Both the position numbers and the translations under genes were made by a program. From Advenella sp048381675 (GTDB lineage Bacteria; Pseudomonadota; Gammaproteobacteria; Burkholderiales; Burkholderiaceae_B): a stretch of DNA of 64,000 nucleotides. Within the stretch, counting starts at the first letter, position 1, and the number at the start of each line of letters is the position of its first letter. Below the pieces are notes generated by a model. It saw only the letters and a list, made by a program, of their open reading frames with translations, was not told the origin of the DNA and did not search any database. The stretch lies in NCBI RefSeq assembly GCF_048381675.1, contig NZ_JBLWIS010000013.1, positions 1-64,000 on the forward strand, given 5' to 3'. This document shows positions 8,989-19,200 of this stretch, piece by piece.

Positions 8989-10050
8989 ATGAATGTGAAC
9001 GAAGCAAAGCTGGTTTATCCCATGGGTAATACACAGCCAGAGCCTGGTTTTGCACTCGAGGTGGCACCGGGAGTCAAATGGATACGCATGCCTTTGCCGT
9101 TTGCGCTGGACCACATCAATTTGTGGTTGCTGGCCGATGAAATCAATGGGCAAAAGGGCTGGACGATTGTCGACTGCGGCATTGCCAAAGACCCGGTCAA
9201 GGCGTTGTGGGAAGAGGTGTTCAACAATGAACTGGACGGCTTGCCCGTGCTGCGGGTGGTGGTTACACACATGCATCCTGATCACGTTGGCCTGGCAGGC
9301 TGGCTGTGCGAGAAGCACAATGTGCCCCTGTACATGAGTATGACCGATTATTACGTTTCACGCATGTGGTCTTCGCAACCGGTGGGAGGCGCTGGCACAG
9401 GAGGAGATGTGGCGGTTCGTCATTTTTCACGCCATGGCCTGACAGACCCGGAATCACAAGAAAAAATCCGTGCCAGGGCTACTTATTACCCCGGCTTGGT
9501 CTGTACCCCGCCCAACCGTTTTAACCGTTTAATGGACGGTGATACGCTGCGTATTGGCAATAATGATTGGCAACTTATTTCAGGTTACGGGCATGCGCCC
9601 GAGCATATGGCTCTTTATAGTCCCGGCCTGAAGGTATTGATTTCTGGAGATATGGTGTTGCCGCGTATTTCAACCAATGTGAGCGTTTTTGATCATGAGC
9701 CTGATGGCAATCCGCTGCCGTTGTATTTGAAATCGCTGGATAAATATTTGGTCCTAGATGAAGATACCCTGGTGTTGCCTTCGCATGGCCGTCCCTTCAA
9801 GGGTTTGCATGAGCGGATTCGCCAGCAGCACGAGCACCATGCCGAGCGCCTGGTCGAGGTACTGGAATTATGCCGGGAACCCATGAGTGCCAAAGATGTG
9901 GTGCCGCATATGTTCAAGCGCGAGCTGGATTTGCACCAACTTACCTTTGCCATGGGCGAGGCGCTGGCACACTTGCATGCCTTGCACTTTGACGGCAAGC
10001 TTAAGCGCGAAACCGGCAAGGACGGCATTGTGAGGTTTGCGGTTATTTAG
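8989..10050 (+). CDS. MBL-fold metallo-hydrolase
   Basis: A metallo-beta-lactamase-fold hydrolase of 353 residues with the zinc motif THMHPDHVG (His94, His96, Asp98, His99), further ligands in SGYGHAPEHM and ISGDMVLP, and a C-terminal helical domain after PSHGRPFKGL, as in the glyoxalase-II/LACTB2-like group. AAGGAG precedes the ATG. The palindrome shared with the liu regulator lies just upstream, so it is probably induced with leucine catabolism, perhaps as a thioesterase acting on a CoA ester. The substrate is not known. Its last 8 bases overlap the convergent LysE-type gene. Confidence 0.85.
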   Translation: MNVNEAKLVYPMGNTQPEPGFALEVAPGVKWIRMPLPFALDHINLWLLADEINGQKGWTIVDCGIAKDPVKALWEEVFNNELDGLPVLRVVVTHMHPDHVGLAGWLCEKHNVPLYMSMTDYYVSRMWSSQPVGGAGTGGDVAVRHFSRHGLTDPESQEKIRARATYYPGLVCTPPNRFNRLMDGDTLRIGNNDWQLISGYGHAPEHMALYSPGLKVLISGDMVLPRISTNVSVFDHEPDGNPLPLYLKSLDKYLVLDEDTLVLPSHGRPFKGLHERIRQQHEHHAERLVEVLELCREPMSAKDVVPHMFKRELDLHQLTFAMGEALAHLHALHFDGKLKRETGKDGIVRFAVI

Positions 10051-10681
10051 TGCTGAATGCCAGTCTTGCGGCCAGACCTACAAAGACCAGGGCAGTAAAC
10101 CGATTCAGGATGATTTGCGCCCGGTCTGATTTTTTCAGTAGCTGGCCGAAGTAGCCGGAAAACACGACAATGCCGCAAAATACCAAAAAGGCAGACAAGA
10201 TGAAGAGTGCGCTTAACAAGATCAGCTGAACCTTAATGGCGCCTGCCGCAGGGTTGGTGAACTGGGGCAGGAAAGCCAGAAAAAACAGGCTGACTTTGGG
10301 ATTGCTCATGCTCATTAAAATGCCGCGCCGGTAGAACTGGCCGCGACTTAATGCAGGCGGGGCAGTGGTGAGTCCCTCTTCGCCTGCTGCCTTGACCGGC
10401 CCGGCTCTGAGGGCTCCCCACGCCAAGTAGAGCAAATAAGCGGCGCCCAACAGTTTCAGGATAGTGAAAGCGGTGTCAGAGGCGGCGATCAGGCCGGCAA
10501 TGCCCACGGTAACGATAAAGGTATGAAACAACAGCCCGGTACATAAACCCAAGACGATCAGAAAACCGGTGCGATAACCATGCAGGGCGCTTTGCAGCAA
10601 GACAAAAATATTGTCAGGGCCAGGAGAAATGGCCAACAGAACACACAGGCCAAAGTATACAAAGAGGGTTTCAGGCGTCAT
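10043..10681 (-). CDS. LysE/RhtB-family amino acid exporter
   Basis: A 212-residue inner-membrane exporter of the LysE/RhtB family with about six hydrophobic segments. The family signature is near the N-terminus (LAISPGPDNIFVLLQSALHG), followed by the YLLYLAWGALR stretch of the third helix. Such proteins export amino acids or homoserine lactones; the substrate is unassigned here. It is divergent from the cystathionine beta-lyase gene with a 94-bp shared intergenic region and convergent with the MBL gene. Confidence 0.85.
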   Translation of the reverse strand: MTPETLFVYFGLCVLLAISPGPDNIFVLLQSALHGYRTGFLIVLGLCTGLLFHTFIVTVGIAGLIAASDTAFTILKLLGAAYLLYLAWGALRAGPVKAAGEEGLTTAPPALSRGQFYRRGILMSMSNPKVSLFFLAFLPQFTNPAAGAIKVQLILLSALFILSAFLVFCGIVVFSGYFGQLLKKSDRAQIILNRFTALVFVGLAARLAFSTK

Positions 10682-10703
10682 AAAATGCGTAGGGCCGGTT
10701 AAA

Positions 10704-10720
10704 CTAAAATGCTATTTTAG
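10704..10720. promoter_or_regulatory. Inverted repeat over the metC promoter region
   Basis: CTAAAAT-GCT-ATTTTAG is a perfect 7-bp inverted repeat between divergent lysE-type and metC genes. A consensus -10 box (TATAAT, 10733–10738) follows for metC, but no good -35 exists at 17 bp; the repeat occupies that place. This would fit an operator for an activator or repressor. Confidence 0.45.
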
Positions 10721-10775
10721 CGGGCTTGACCCTATAATGGGGTTCAATATTTTACTGAAAACAAAGAATATCGCC

Positions 10776-11972
10776 ATGGACTCTAGATTATCCCTGCTTA
10801 CCCAATTACAGCATCTTGGCACGGCTCCTTGTGATGAAAACACACCGGTTGCACCGGTTGGCCTGCCTGCTATCCGAACCAGTACGGTGCGTTTCAATAC
10901 CATCGAAGACCTGGAGGAGACTTATCGACGTAAAAGCAAGGGAGAGCGGCTGGTTACTTATGGCCGCATGGGCATGGAAACGCATGCTGCGCTGGAAAGC
11001 ATTTTTTGCCAGCTTGAAGGGGGTAAGCGCTGTTTTCTGGCCTCTTCCGGCCTGGGTGCCATTACCATGTCGTTGCTGTCACTGTTAAGTGCGGGCGACC
11101 ATATGCTGGTGGCTGATTGCGTGTACGGTCCGGTGCGTCATCTGGCCAATACTGTGCTAAGACGCATGAATATTGAATTTAGCTATGTGCAAGCACAGTC
11201 CATCGATGTACTGACTGCGCAGCTTAAAGAAAACACCAAAGTCCTGTATGTGGAATCACCTGGTTCATTGCTGTTTGAAATGCTGGACATACCTGCTTTG
11301 GCTGCGTTTGCCAAACAGCACGGCTTGATACTGGTGGTAGATAACACCTGGGGTTCTGGTTATGCCTATCAACCGCTGGAACTGGGGGCCGATGTAAGCG
11401 TGATTGCCGGTACCAAGTATGTGGGTGGTCATTCCGATTTAATGCTGGGCGCGGTGGTCGCCAAAGACAAGGCACTTATCGAGCGGATAGACCTGAATCA
11501 ATATGCGATGGGCTATTCAGTCAGTGCCGATGATGCCTGGCTGGCCATTCGTGGCGTGCGTACCCTGCCCATCCGGATGGAACAGCACGCCCGCAATGCC
11601 TTGCAGGTATGCCGTTATTTTGATGATTTGTCCGAAACCCGGCGCATTTTTCATCCGGCTTTTGAAAAAGATCCCGGCCATGCCTTGTGGAAGCGCGATT
11701 GCACGGGTTCCAATGGCATGCTGTCCATTGAATTGGCTCTTTCCGACCGGCAGATCCGTACTTTTGTGAATGCGCTGGAGTTGTTCAGCATAGGCTATTC
11801 CTGGGGAGGCTTTGAAAGCCTGATCCAGTGGGTAGATCGCCCGACCCTGGAAAACCATGCTTACTGGAGCCGCGAAGATAACCAGATCATCCGCTTGCAT
11901 GTCGGACTGGAAAGCGTGACAGACTTGGTGGATGACTTGGATCAGGCCTTGCAAAAAGCCCGGGAGGTTTAA
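10776..11972 (+). CDS. metC: Cystathionine beta-lyase
   Basis: A PLP enzyme of the Cys/Met metabolism family that splits cystathionine into homocysteine, pyruvate and ammonia in methionine synthesis. The 398-residue protein has the phosphate-binding stretch SSGLGAITMS, the cofactor aspartate in LVVDNTWGSG (about residue 189) and the Schiff-base lysine in VIAGTKYVGGHSD (Lys214). The C-terminal FSIGYSWGGFESL resembles MetC rather than MetB or MetZ. The ATG at 10776 is chosen because similarity begins there; an upstream in-frame extension runs into the divergent gene. Confidence 0.9.
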   Translation: MDSRLSLLTQLQHLGTAPCDENTPVAPVGLPAIRTSTVRFNTIEDLEETYRRKSKGERLVTYGRMGMETHAALESIFCQLEGGKRCFLASSGLGAITMSLLSLLSAGDHMLVADCVYGPVRHLANTVLRRMNIEFSYVQAQSIDVLTAQLKENTKVLYVESPGSLLFEMLDIPALAAFAKQHGLILVVDNTWGSGYAYQPLELGADVSVIAGTKYVGGHSDLMLGAVVAKDKALIERIDLNQYAMGYSVSADDAWLAIRGVRTLPIRMEQHARNALQVCRYFDDLSETRRIFHPAFEKDPGHALWKRDCTGSNGMLSIELALSDRQIRTFVNALELFSIGYSWGGFESLIQWVDRPTLENHAYWSREDNQIIRLHVGLESVTDLVDDLDQALQKAREV

Positions 11973-12031
11973 CGCGTATGGGCCTTGAAGGCCGTTTGCA
12001 AACTTTAAGGTTGCTAATTACACCATAAGCA

Positions 12032-12063
12032 AACAAAAGCCTGCTATTTAGCAGGCTTTTGTT
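12032..12063. terminator. Bidirectional intrinsic terminator between metC and dsbA
   Basis: AACAAAAGCCTGCTA and TAGCAGGCTTTTGTT form a 15-bp perfect stem with a two-base centre, giving T-runs on both strands. It lies between the convergent metC and dsbA genes and can end both transcripts. Confidence 0.9.
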
Positions 12064-12087
12064 ATGAATGACACTAGTATGAGGCGA

Positions 12088-12723
12088 TTAATTCTTGCCA
12101 GCCAGTACCTGATCCAGCAGGGCCTGAGCTTCCAGGATGCTGGATGCATAGGTACCGGTCATGCCCGGTGAGGTCAGGTACTTGCCACCAACGGCAATTG
12201 AAGGCGTGGCTTGTACCTGGTACAGGTCGGACAGTTCGGTGGCGCGTTTGGCTTTGGTGGCAACACCGAAAGAATCATAGGCGGCAATGAATTCGTCTTT
12301 ATTGATGCCCTGTTCTGTGGCCCATTGAACGATAGCATCGCGGTTGAACAGTTTTTTGCCTTCCTTGTGAATGGCATTAAACACTTTGGGATGCAGGTCT
12401 GCCTTGTCCAGGGCTACTAGCGAGTAATACAGGTTTTGCATGGGCTGCATGGAAGCGTTGAAAGCAACCGGTACAGGAATGAAAGCTACGTTGTCGGGCA
12501 GTTTCTTTTTCCAGTCCTGGAACATGGGCTCCATTTCAGCGCAGTGCGAGCAGCTATAGGAAAAGAATTCAAGCACTTCGACTTTATCAGGGGTGTCGGA
12601 AGGCAGGGCGGTTTCAAGCGTGATGTATTTAATGCCGGATTGGGCCATGGCAGGAACAAAAGCGGCGGCACCCATAAGGGCCAGGGCGGAAAACGTGTGT
12701 TTGAAAATTGTTTTAAGCATCAT
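12088..12723 (-). CDS. dsbA: Periplasmic thiol:disulfide interchange protein, DsbA family
   Basis: A 211-residue periplasmic oxidoreductase that introduces disulfides into exported proteins. The N-terminal signal peptide (LSALALMGAAAFVPAMA-like hydrophobic run) ends near residue 27. The thioredoxin-fold active site is EFFSYSCSHCAEM, with the pair Cys58/Cys61, and the cis-proline loop is QATPSIAV. CSHC differs from the E. coli CPHC and occurs in betaproteobacterial DsbA proteins. It follows the SPOR protein and argS, a layout familiar from Burkholderiales. Confidence 0.92.
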   Translation of the reverse strand: MMLKTIFKHTFSALALMGAAAFVPAMAQSGIKYITLETALPSDTPDKVEVLEFFSYSCSHCAEMEPMFQDWKKKLPDNVAFIPVPVAFNASMQPMQNLYYSLVALDKADLHPKVFNAIHKEGKKLFNRDAIVQWATEQGINKDEFIAAYDSFGVATKAKRATELSDLYQVQATPSIAVGGKYLTSPGMTGTYASSILEAQALLDQVLAGKN

Positions 12724-12905
12724 TGTTTGTTCGCATTAAAAAGTATTGATCAGGCGCTTGTTCCACTAATTGCCCCTATAGCCGGGGCAGATAGTTGGGT
12801 GTAGCGGGAAATTACAGTAAAAACCTTGGTAAGACTGCTTATAAAACAAAAAGTTCGGCTTGTGTATGAATGGAAACGCGATGCAACAGCTAATTGGTGC
12901 ATTGA

Positions 12906-13706
12906 TTATCGCACGATGGTTGAGTTGATTTTCGCTTTGCTTAATTCGGTGCGTGAGCGGTTCAGTTCATCTTCGTTTTTAAACGGGCCAATCCGGACCC
13001 GGTTTATTTCCACATTGTTAACGGTAACTTTGGTAATTTCCGCGTTGTAGCCCATCAGGATCATGCGAGCCCTGATGGTGTCTGCTTCTTTGGCATTACG
13101 AAAAGCGCCTACCTGAAGATAGCTGCGGCCAGAAGTGGCAGATGTTTTGCCATTGTTGGCAGGCTTGGTCGTGTCTAGCGGAATATCTTTGCCTTTGGCA
13201 GTCAGGGCCAGCTTCTGTTCAGTAGCAGGACTGGCTGGCGTTGCCGTTTTGCTTTCGGTACTTGCCTTGGCAGGTGTGTTGGCAGCTGGTAACTGGTTGA
13301 TTAATGAGCCAATCTGGTCTTGTGACAGGCCGGGTTGTGATGCTTTTGCCGGTTCAGTCTGGGTTAACGGGCGAATGGGGGGCAGGTTGCCAGTGCCAGT
13401 GGCCGGGTTTTGCTGGCTGCTGATACGGCCATCATTACTGAGCCAGGCGTTAGGATCTATTAAAGGCTGGTTGCCGGGTGACAGATTGCCCACCGAGCCA
13501 GACGAGGTACCGGGCATTTTGAGGCCAGATGAAGACGTATTGCCCGAGTTGTCCTTGAGCGGTACCGGTGTGCGGGTAAACATAAAGGCGGCAACGGCGG
13601 CAATGGTAAGGCCAATAATAAGGCCGACCAGAATTGACGAGAACGAACCGCTACTGCTGTTTCTTGCTCTTGATGGTGAAGATCGGGTAGTACGTCTTTT
13701 TGCCAT
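12906..13706 (-). CDS. SPOR-domain membrane protein, FtsN-like
   Basis: A 266-residue bitopic protein with a basic cytoplasmic N-terminus (MAKRRTTRSSPSRAR), one transmembrane helix (ILVGLIIGLTIAAVAAFMF), a long Ser/Pro/Thr-rich periplasmic linker and a C-terminal SPOR domain (YLQVGAFRNAKEADTIRARM and INRVRIGPFKNEDELNRS) that binds denuded peptidoglycan at the division septum. The ATG at 13706 lies one base after the argS stop, favouring it over an upstream start inside argS. The layout matches FtsN, but I do not see the E. coli FtsN essential motif with certainty. Confidence 0.85.
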   Translation of the reverse strand: MAKRRTTRSSPSRARNSSSGSFSSILVGLIIGLTIAAVAAFMFTRTPVPLKDNSGNTSSSGLKMPGTSSGSVGNLSPGNQPLIDPNAWLSNDGRISSQQNPATGTGNLPPIRPLTQTEPAKASQPGLSQDQIGSLINQLPAANTPAKASTESKTATPASPATEQKLALTAKGKDIPLDTTKPANNGKTSATSGRSYLQVGAFRNAKEADTIRARMILMGYNAEITKVTVNNVEINRVRIGPFKNEDELNRSRTELSKAKINSTIVR

Positions 13707-13707
13707 A

Positions 13708-15390
13708 TTACATTTTTTCTGGAGCTGAAACCCCAAGCAGGTTGAGTGCGTTCGCAATCACCTGGCGGGTGCTGTCGGCCAAGCGCAAACGGGCCAGCTT
13801 AAGGGCCTGGTCCTCTACCATGATGCGTTCAGCGTTGTACCATGAGTGGAAATCAGCGGCACAGTCTAGCAGCCAGAAGGCAATATGGTGGGGGGCAAGT
13901 TCTTTGGCGGCCAACTGAATAACGTTGGGAAGTTCTGCCAGGCGGCGTAGCAGGGTGATTTCACTGGGCGCAGTTAGCAGGGAAACATCTGCATTTTCAA
14001 GTGAACCCAGCATATCGGCAGAGTCACGCAAAATCTTGCAAATACGGGCATGTGCGTATTGTACGTAATAAACCGGGTTCTCTTCACCCTTGGCAAGCGC
14101 CAGGTCAATGTCGAAAACGAATTCAGTATCGGCACGGCGCTGGATTAGGAAAAAGCGCACGGCATCTTGGCCAACCCATTCAATCAGGTCGCGCATGGTA
14201 ACGTAGCTGCCTGCCCGCTTGGAAATTTTGACTTCCTGGCCACCGCGCATGACCTTTACCATTTTATGCAGGATATAGGCAGGGTAATCTTTGGGAATGC
14301 CCATGTTCAGGGCCTGCAGGCCGGCACGTACACGGGCAACCGTACCATGGTGGTCACTACCCTGGATATTGACGGCATGGTTGAAGCCGCGTTGCCATTT
14401 GGTCACGTGGTAGGCTACATCAGGCACAAAATAGGTATAGCCGCCATCAGACTTGCGCATGACGCGGTCCTTGTCGTCGCCGGTACCCAGTTCGGTAGTT
14501 CTTAGCCACAGCGCGTTTTCATGTTCGTAAGTGTGGCCGCTTGCAATCAGTTTTTGTACTGTATCGGCGACTTTGCCATCGCTGTACAAAGAGCTTTCCA
14601 GATAGTAGTTGTCGAATTGCAGGTTGAATGCCTGCAAATCCAGATCCTGCTCATGGCGCAGGTAGGCAACGGCAAAACGACGGATATCATCCATATTGTT
14701 GATATCGCCAGAAGCGGTAACGATTTGCCCATCGGCTTCAACTGATTTTTTATCCAAGTAGTCGCGTGCAATATCAGCAATGTAGTCGCCACGGTAGCCG
14801 TCGGCCGGATAGTCTTCTGAAGCGGGTGTAATGCCCCTGGCATGGGCATGAACGCTAATGGTCAGGTTATTGATCTGGTTGCCGGCATCATTGTAGTAAA
14901 ACTCACGATGTACTTTATAGCCACTGGCAGAATAAAGGCGGCAAATGCAGTCACCCAGTGCGGCCTGGCGGGCATGGCCAACGTGTAGCGGGCCAGTGGG
15001 GTTGGCAGAAACGAATTCAACAATAACACTTTCCCCATTGCTGGCGGCATTGCCATAAGCACTACCTTGTTCGGCAATGATATTGGCTACGGCCTGGTGG
15101 GTGGCTTGGGTAAGGCGCAGGTTGATAAAGCCCGGGCCGGCAATTTCGGCAGCGGCTAAAAAAGATTTTGTGTCTTCGTTGCCCAGGAGGGCACTGACGA
15201 TTTCCTGTGCCAGTTCACGTGGATTGCGTTTGTTGGGCTTGGCCAGTTGCATGGCAAGATTGGTGGCAATATCGCCGTGTTCGGGCTGTTTAGGGCGTTC
15301 CAGTTTGATAACCGGGTTGCTGCCGGGAAGAATGGCTTCGATAGCGGTGGCCAGTGCGGCCTGGATTCGTTGTTGTAGCTCTGGGAGCAT
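13708..15390 (-). CDS. argS: Arginyl-tRNA synthetase
   Basis: Class Ia synthetase that charges tRNA-Arg. The 560-residue protein has the N-terminal tRNA D-loop-binding domain, the HIGH-type motif in NPTGPLHVGHARQAALGD, a KMSKS-like loop (EVKISKRAGSYVTM) and the C-terminal DALR anticodon-binding domain ending RQVIANALNLLGVSAPEKM. It is followed immediately by the SPOR gene. Length and domain order are normal. Confidence 0.96.
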   Translation of the reverse strand: MLPELQQRIQAALATAIEAILPGSNPVIKLERPKQPEHGDIATNLAMQLAKPNKRNPRELAQEIVSALLGNEDTKSFLAAAEIAGPGFINLRLTQATHQAVANIIAEQGSAYGNAASNGESVIVEFVSANPTGPLHVGHARQAALGDCICRLYSASGYKVHREFYYNDAGNQINNLTISVHAHARGITPASEDYPADGYRGDYIADIARDYLDKKSVEADGQIVTASGDINNMDDIRRFAVAYLRHEQDLDLQAFNLQFDNYYLESSLYSDGKVADTVQKLIASGHTYEHENALWLRTTELGTGDDKDRVMRKSDGGYTYFVPDVAYHVTKWQRGFNHAVNIQGSDHHGTVARVRAGLQALNMGIPKDYPAYILHKMVKVMRGGQEVKISKRAGSYVTMRDLIEWVGQDAVRFFLIQRRADTEFVFDIDLALAKGEENPVYYVQYAHARICKILRDSADMLGSLENADVSLLTAPSEITLLRRLAELPNVIQLAAKELAPHHIAFWLLDCAADFHSWYNAERIMVEDQALKLARLRLADSTRQVIANALNLLGVSAPEKM

Positions 15391-15751
15391 AGGAGTTGAC
15401 TGTATAAAAAAGTGACAAAAAAGCCGGCGACATGATAATTGACATGGAGAACATGGGTCTGCCAGCCTGTTCAGTAAATCTAGAAAATTGCCATAATCAT
15501 AGCATATTGACTGTTTTTAACGGTCTGATCCTGGTTTTGTGGTTTGCTTTTAGCGTTAGCGAAAGCGCAGCGGATTACGGTTCTTGTGTAGTGATGCAGC
15601 GGCTTATGTGGTGCTGAAAACTGTGTAAAAAAACAGTTAGAAACCTTATTTATAAGATAGATTTGTCAAATTGTTTCCACTATAATTTTTAGGCTTCAAT
15701 AGTTTATGGAGTGTATTTTCAATTTATTTTTACTTGAAGAGAATAGAGACA
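15391..15751. other. Intergenic region between divergent argS and a lipoprotein gene
   Basis: A 361-bp AT-rich stretch without a convincing gene; a 61-codon frame at 15432–15617 has no start signal or recognisable product. A good -10 box TATAAT lies at 15681–15686, about 65 bases before the lipoprotein start, with only a weak -35. No repeat or RNA gene is recognised. Confidence 0.5.
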
Positions 15752-16123
15752 ATGAAAAAAGTATTGCGTAATACATGTTTGGCATTGATGTTGGTTTTGC
15801 CCCTGACTGCTTGCAAAACGATGCAAGGCGGCGGTAATGCTGGTGCCAACAAATATGACATGACTTATCTGCGTACCCAGATTAAGCCTGGTGTTACAAC
15901 TTCTGAGGAGATCATTAGCCTATTTGGCCAACCTTCCTATCGAGATGATGGAGCGAAAGGGCCTAATTATTGGGCTTATGAAGAGTCCAAGGATAATGCT
16001 TTGTTTAGTTCCGCCATGAGTTCTTTGGGGCTGGGTACCGCTGGCAATGCGATGTCTGGCAATCGTAGCCTGAATATCCACTTTACCAATAATCGCGTGC
16101 ACGACTTTAACGTTACCCAATAG
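15752..16123 (+). CDS. SmpA/OmlA (BamE-like) small lipoprotein
   Basis: A 123-residue secreted lipoprotein. A signal peptide (NTCLALMLVLPLTAC) ends in a lipobox whose Cys would be lipidated. The mature part has the BamE/OmlA-like core IKPGVTTSEEIISLFGQPSYR. BamE-fold lipoproteins assist outer-membrane protein assembly or stabilise the envelope, but this one is not the housekeeping bamE by context. The ATG at 15752 is preferred to a TTG at 15734, with GAAGAG upstream. It is convergent with the RHS gene. Confidence 0.75.
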   Translation: MKKVLRNTCLALMLVLPLTACKTMQGGGNAGANKYDMTYLRTQIKPGVTTSEEIISLFGQPSYRDDGAKGPNYWAYEESKDNALFSSAMSSLGLGTAGNAMSGNRSLNIHFTNNRVHDFNVTQ

Positions 16124-16232
16124 TAACGTTTGAAGGAGTTGGTTTTGGCCAGTTGGTAGGCCCCCTGTTATGTTTTTATAAGCCTCCCCGTTTCGGGAGA
16201 GGCGAATGAATTGATTGGCTTTCGTGTTGTTG

Positions 16233-19200
16233 CTAGAAAGGGGCATCCCAGTTTAATTTTTGTTTAAGCCATTGTTTATAGGCAGGGACATCTATTTCTC
16301 CTACGATGCGATGTTCCAGACCAAAAAAATCAAATTGTTCGGATGCGTTGGAGTCTTTTGGAATTCTGCGAATGAAATGTTCCATTTCGATTCTTGCTTC
16401 TTCGCCTAAGTAAGGGTGAGATGCTTGACGCCAGTTTCTTTCGTTGTGGCCAGCCGTTTGTATATGCCTGTCTCTATGCGGAACAATATCGCCATTATCA
16501 GTAGCCCCATGCATGAAAGGGGTGTCTATGCTCTGGAAATTTTGACTGAGATTTTTATCTTTTTTGAAGTGATCAAGTGGTTTTAAGGGAACACCGACAC
16601 TTGTGGCTTGCCAATGTATCCAGGCCAAGGCAATATCACCCAAATCACTGTACCGACCGGGTGCCGGGTTGTGAATGTCAGTTAGGTCACTGTCCCATCT
16701 AATACCACCAATGTCGGAATGAGCACCGATAAAGCCTTGTTCTATGTAGTTGCGACCATTCCCGGTCAACAGGGTAACAGGAAATAATTCCCTGAATTCA
16801 TGCAGTGCCACGGCATGAGCTACCCATTTCCATTTTTCGGGTACGTCATATTTCTCTTTATGGTTACTGCTACCACGATTGCCCAGCTGGGAGACGTTAT
16901 CAAAAAGCCCGATAAAGCGTAAATCCAGGCAGGCCTGGATGAGTTTGAATGAAACACGATTATCACGGTATGCGTAGGTGAACAAGCCGTGTTCATCGGT
17001 GTTGTCGGCTATCTTGTTGGCAAATATGAGTGCAAAGGTAGCACCACGTGAAAAACCAACCACATCTACACTAAAAAAAGGTAAAGGTTGTTGGTTTACA
17101 TCTTCACTTATGGGGGTTGCATCTCCTTGCACGTAGAAGTACGGTGCAATATGGTTGAGTAATGCATAGAATTGCCGATTAACAATCTCTTGTGTTTTAG
17201 TGGCAGCCAGCAGATCCATTGTATTGCTAAGATTTTTATCTTCAGTCAGAGCTCCTGAGCCTTCAATATAGCTGCCAAGCTGTCCATCATACAAACGTCT
17301 GAATTTACGGACATTGGTGTGAGTGTATTTATCATTATTGGTACCATCAAAGGAAAATAGCAGTAAACCCAGCGGGTCAGTAAACCGGCGAGGCTGCTGG
17401 GCGGCATAGCCAAAGGGGTCGTTATTGGGGGTGGGGCCGATCGGGTCGGGTTCCAGATAGTGGCCGGCTTCAGGGTCATAATAACGATTCATGTTGTAAT
17501 GCCAGCCGGTTTCTTTATCGTAATATTGTCCGGGCAGGCGCAGGTTGAATTCAATATCAGCATGCAGAATATGGCTTTTTCCAGTAGGGCTGTTATGGGC
17601 CAGCCAGTGAATTTTCTGTTCTTGGTCGGTCACCATGAAAGGCTGGCCGATGTGGTCTGTATGAATGAAATATAGCTTTGACAGATGAGGATGCCGCCTG
17701 GGGTCATCAAGGGGCACTTCTTCGGTGGGTACTTTTTTTATGGGGAAAGTCGCCTGTTCATAATCAATGAAAGCAACGGGCAGGTTACCGGCATAAATAT
17801 AACGGCGGCTGATATTGTCCTTGACACCATGCGTGGTGAGCTTGTCCCGGTGGATAGTCCACTCTCCAGCCAGTAAATTGTTTTCATCATAGTAATAATG
17901 GGTATGCGCGTCAGGGGTGGTTTTAATGGTTCGCTGTCCATGCGCATCATAAAAGTAGGCAGCTAAGAAGGCTTTGTTTTTAGTGATGTAATGCAGTTTG
18001 CGATTGGGACCATACTCAAGCTCAAGTTCCCCCGTTTTGATTGGCAGGCCGCTGGCATCACGTTCAATAACGGGTTTAATGGTATCTCTGCCATTAAAAT
18101 AAGCGGCACTGGAGCCATCCTTGTTCCAGGCATAATGGTGCAGGCCAGACAGGTCCTGTTCTTTATATTGGGCGCTGGTTTTGGTGCTGATCATTCTTTG
18201 GGAAGGGTCATAGGCATAATTGCGGCCTGCTTCGTATTCTGCGTCTGGCACCATGACGGTTTCGCTGTGCAGGGTGTTGTCTTCAGAGAAATCCAGTGTT
18301 TGGGTCCAGAATCGTTTGTCTTTATTCCATAAACTAAGCTGGGTTTGTCCCTTGGTGGTTTTAAGGGTATGAAAGGCCAGTTGGTTGCCTAGCACATAAC
18401 CTGTTTCGGGGATGCTGGAATCCAGAATCAAGTGATGTTTTTTGCCGGATTGTTCAGTCCAGATAATGGTTTCAGGTTTGTTGTTTTCATTATAAAAATA
18501 ACTGATGTATCCCCCTTCGGGTAAATGGTGAATTTTGGTTTTACCCTCATTTTCGAAGGTGTATTTGTCATCATATCTTATTGAGGGCATCCAGTCCGCA
18601 ATGCCTTTTCTGTTTTCTGATACCCACTCTATTTGGCGTAAGGTATTGATGTTTAGTGTGTTTTTTTGCAGCGTAAAGTACACTTTTTCCTCGGTGTTAT
18701 TTTCGTCACTATACTCAAAGGCAAAAAATTTGTTTTTCGGTTGTGAAACTATTTTTGTGGTCACAGATCTTGTCTTGTCTTTGGTTGATTCCGTCACCTT
18801 TGCAAGTTGCCCATCTTTATCATATTCAAACAGAGCCTGGTCACCATTGGCAAAATCCTGTTCTACCGGCAGGTTATTGTCGTTATAACGGGTGTTTTCG
18901 ACACCGGTAATTTTGCTGAACCAGCTTACCGGGCGGTCATTTGCATCGTAGTGCAGTTGCAGTCCTGTCCAGGGTGAGCGGTTTATGTCCAGTTGTCTGA
19001 TATTGTCGTTTTCATCGTAATGAATTTGGGTGCCATTCAGGCTGGTCATTCTTCCCTTGCTGTCATACTCGGCTTTGGTGCCGGGTATGGCGCAACCATG
19101 GCAGCCTGCCCCTTCAATTGCTTCCAGTACATATTTTCCACCATTGATAGAAGTATGAAAATCGGTGTGCTTGCCATCGGTATTTTTAACACGTGTGAGG

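Noticed and set aside
10726..10738. TTGACC followed by TATAAT as a metC promoter
   Set aside because: The two boxes are one base apart, so they cannot be a -35/-10 pair.
15432..15617. 61-codon frame between argS and the lipoprotein gene
   Set aside because: No ribosome binding site or recognisable product, and codon use is not gene-like by eye.
15752..16123. Immunity protein of the RHS hydrolase
   Set aside because: It is convergent and has a BamE/OmlA-like core; kept only as a test candidate.
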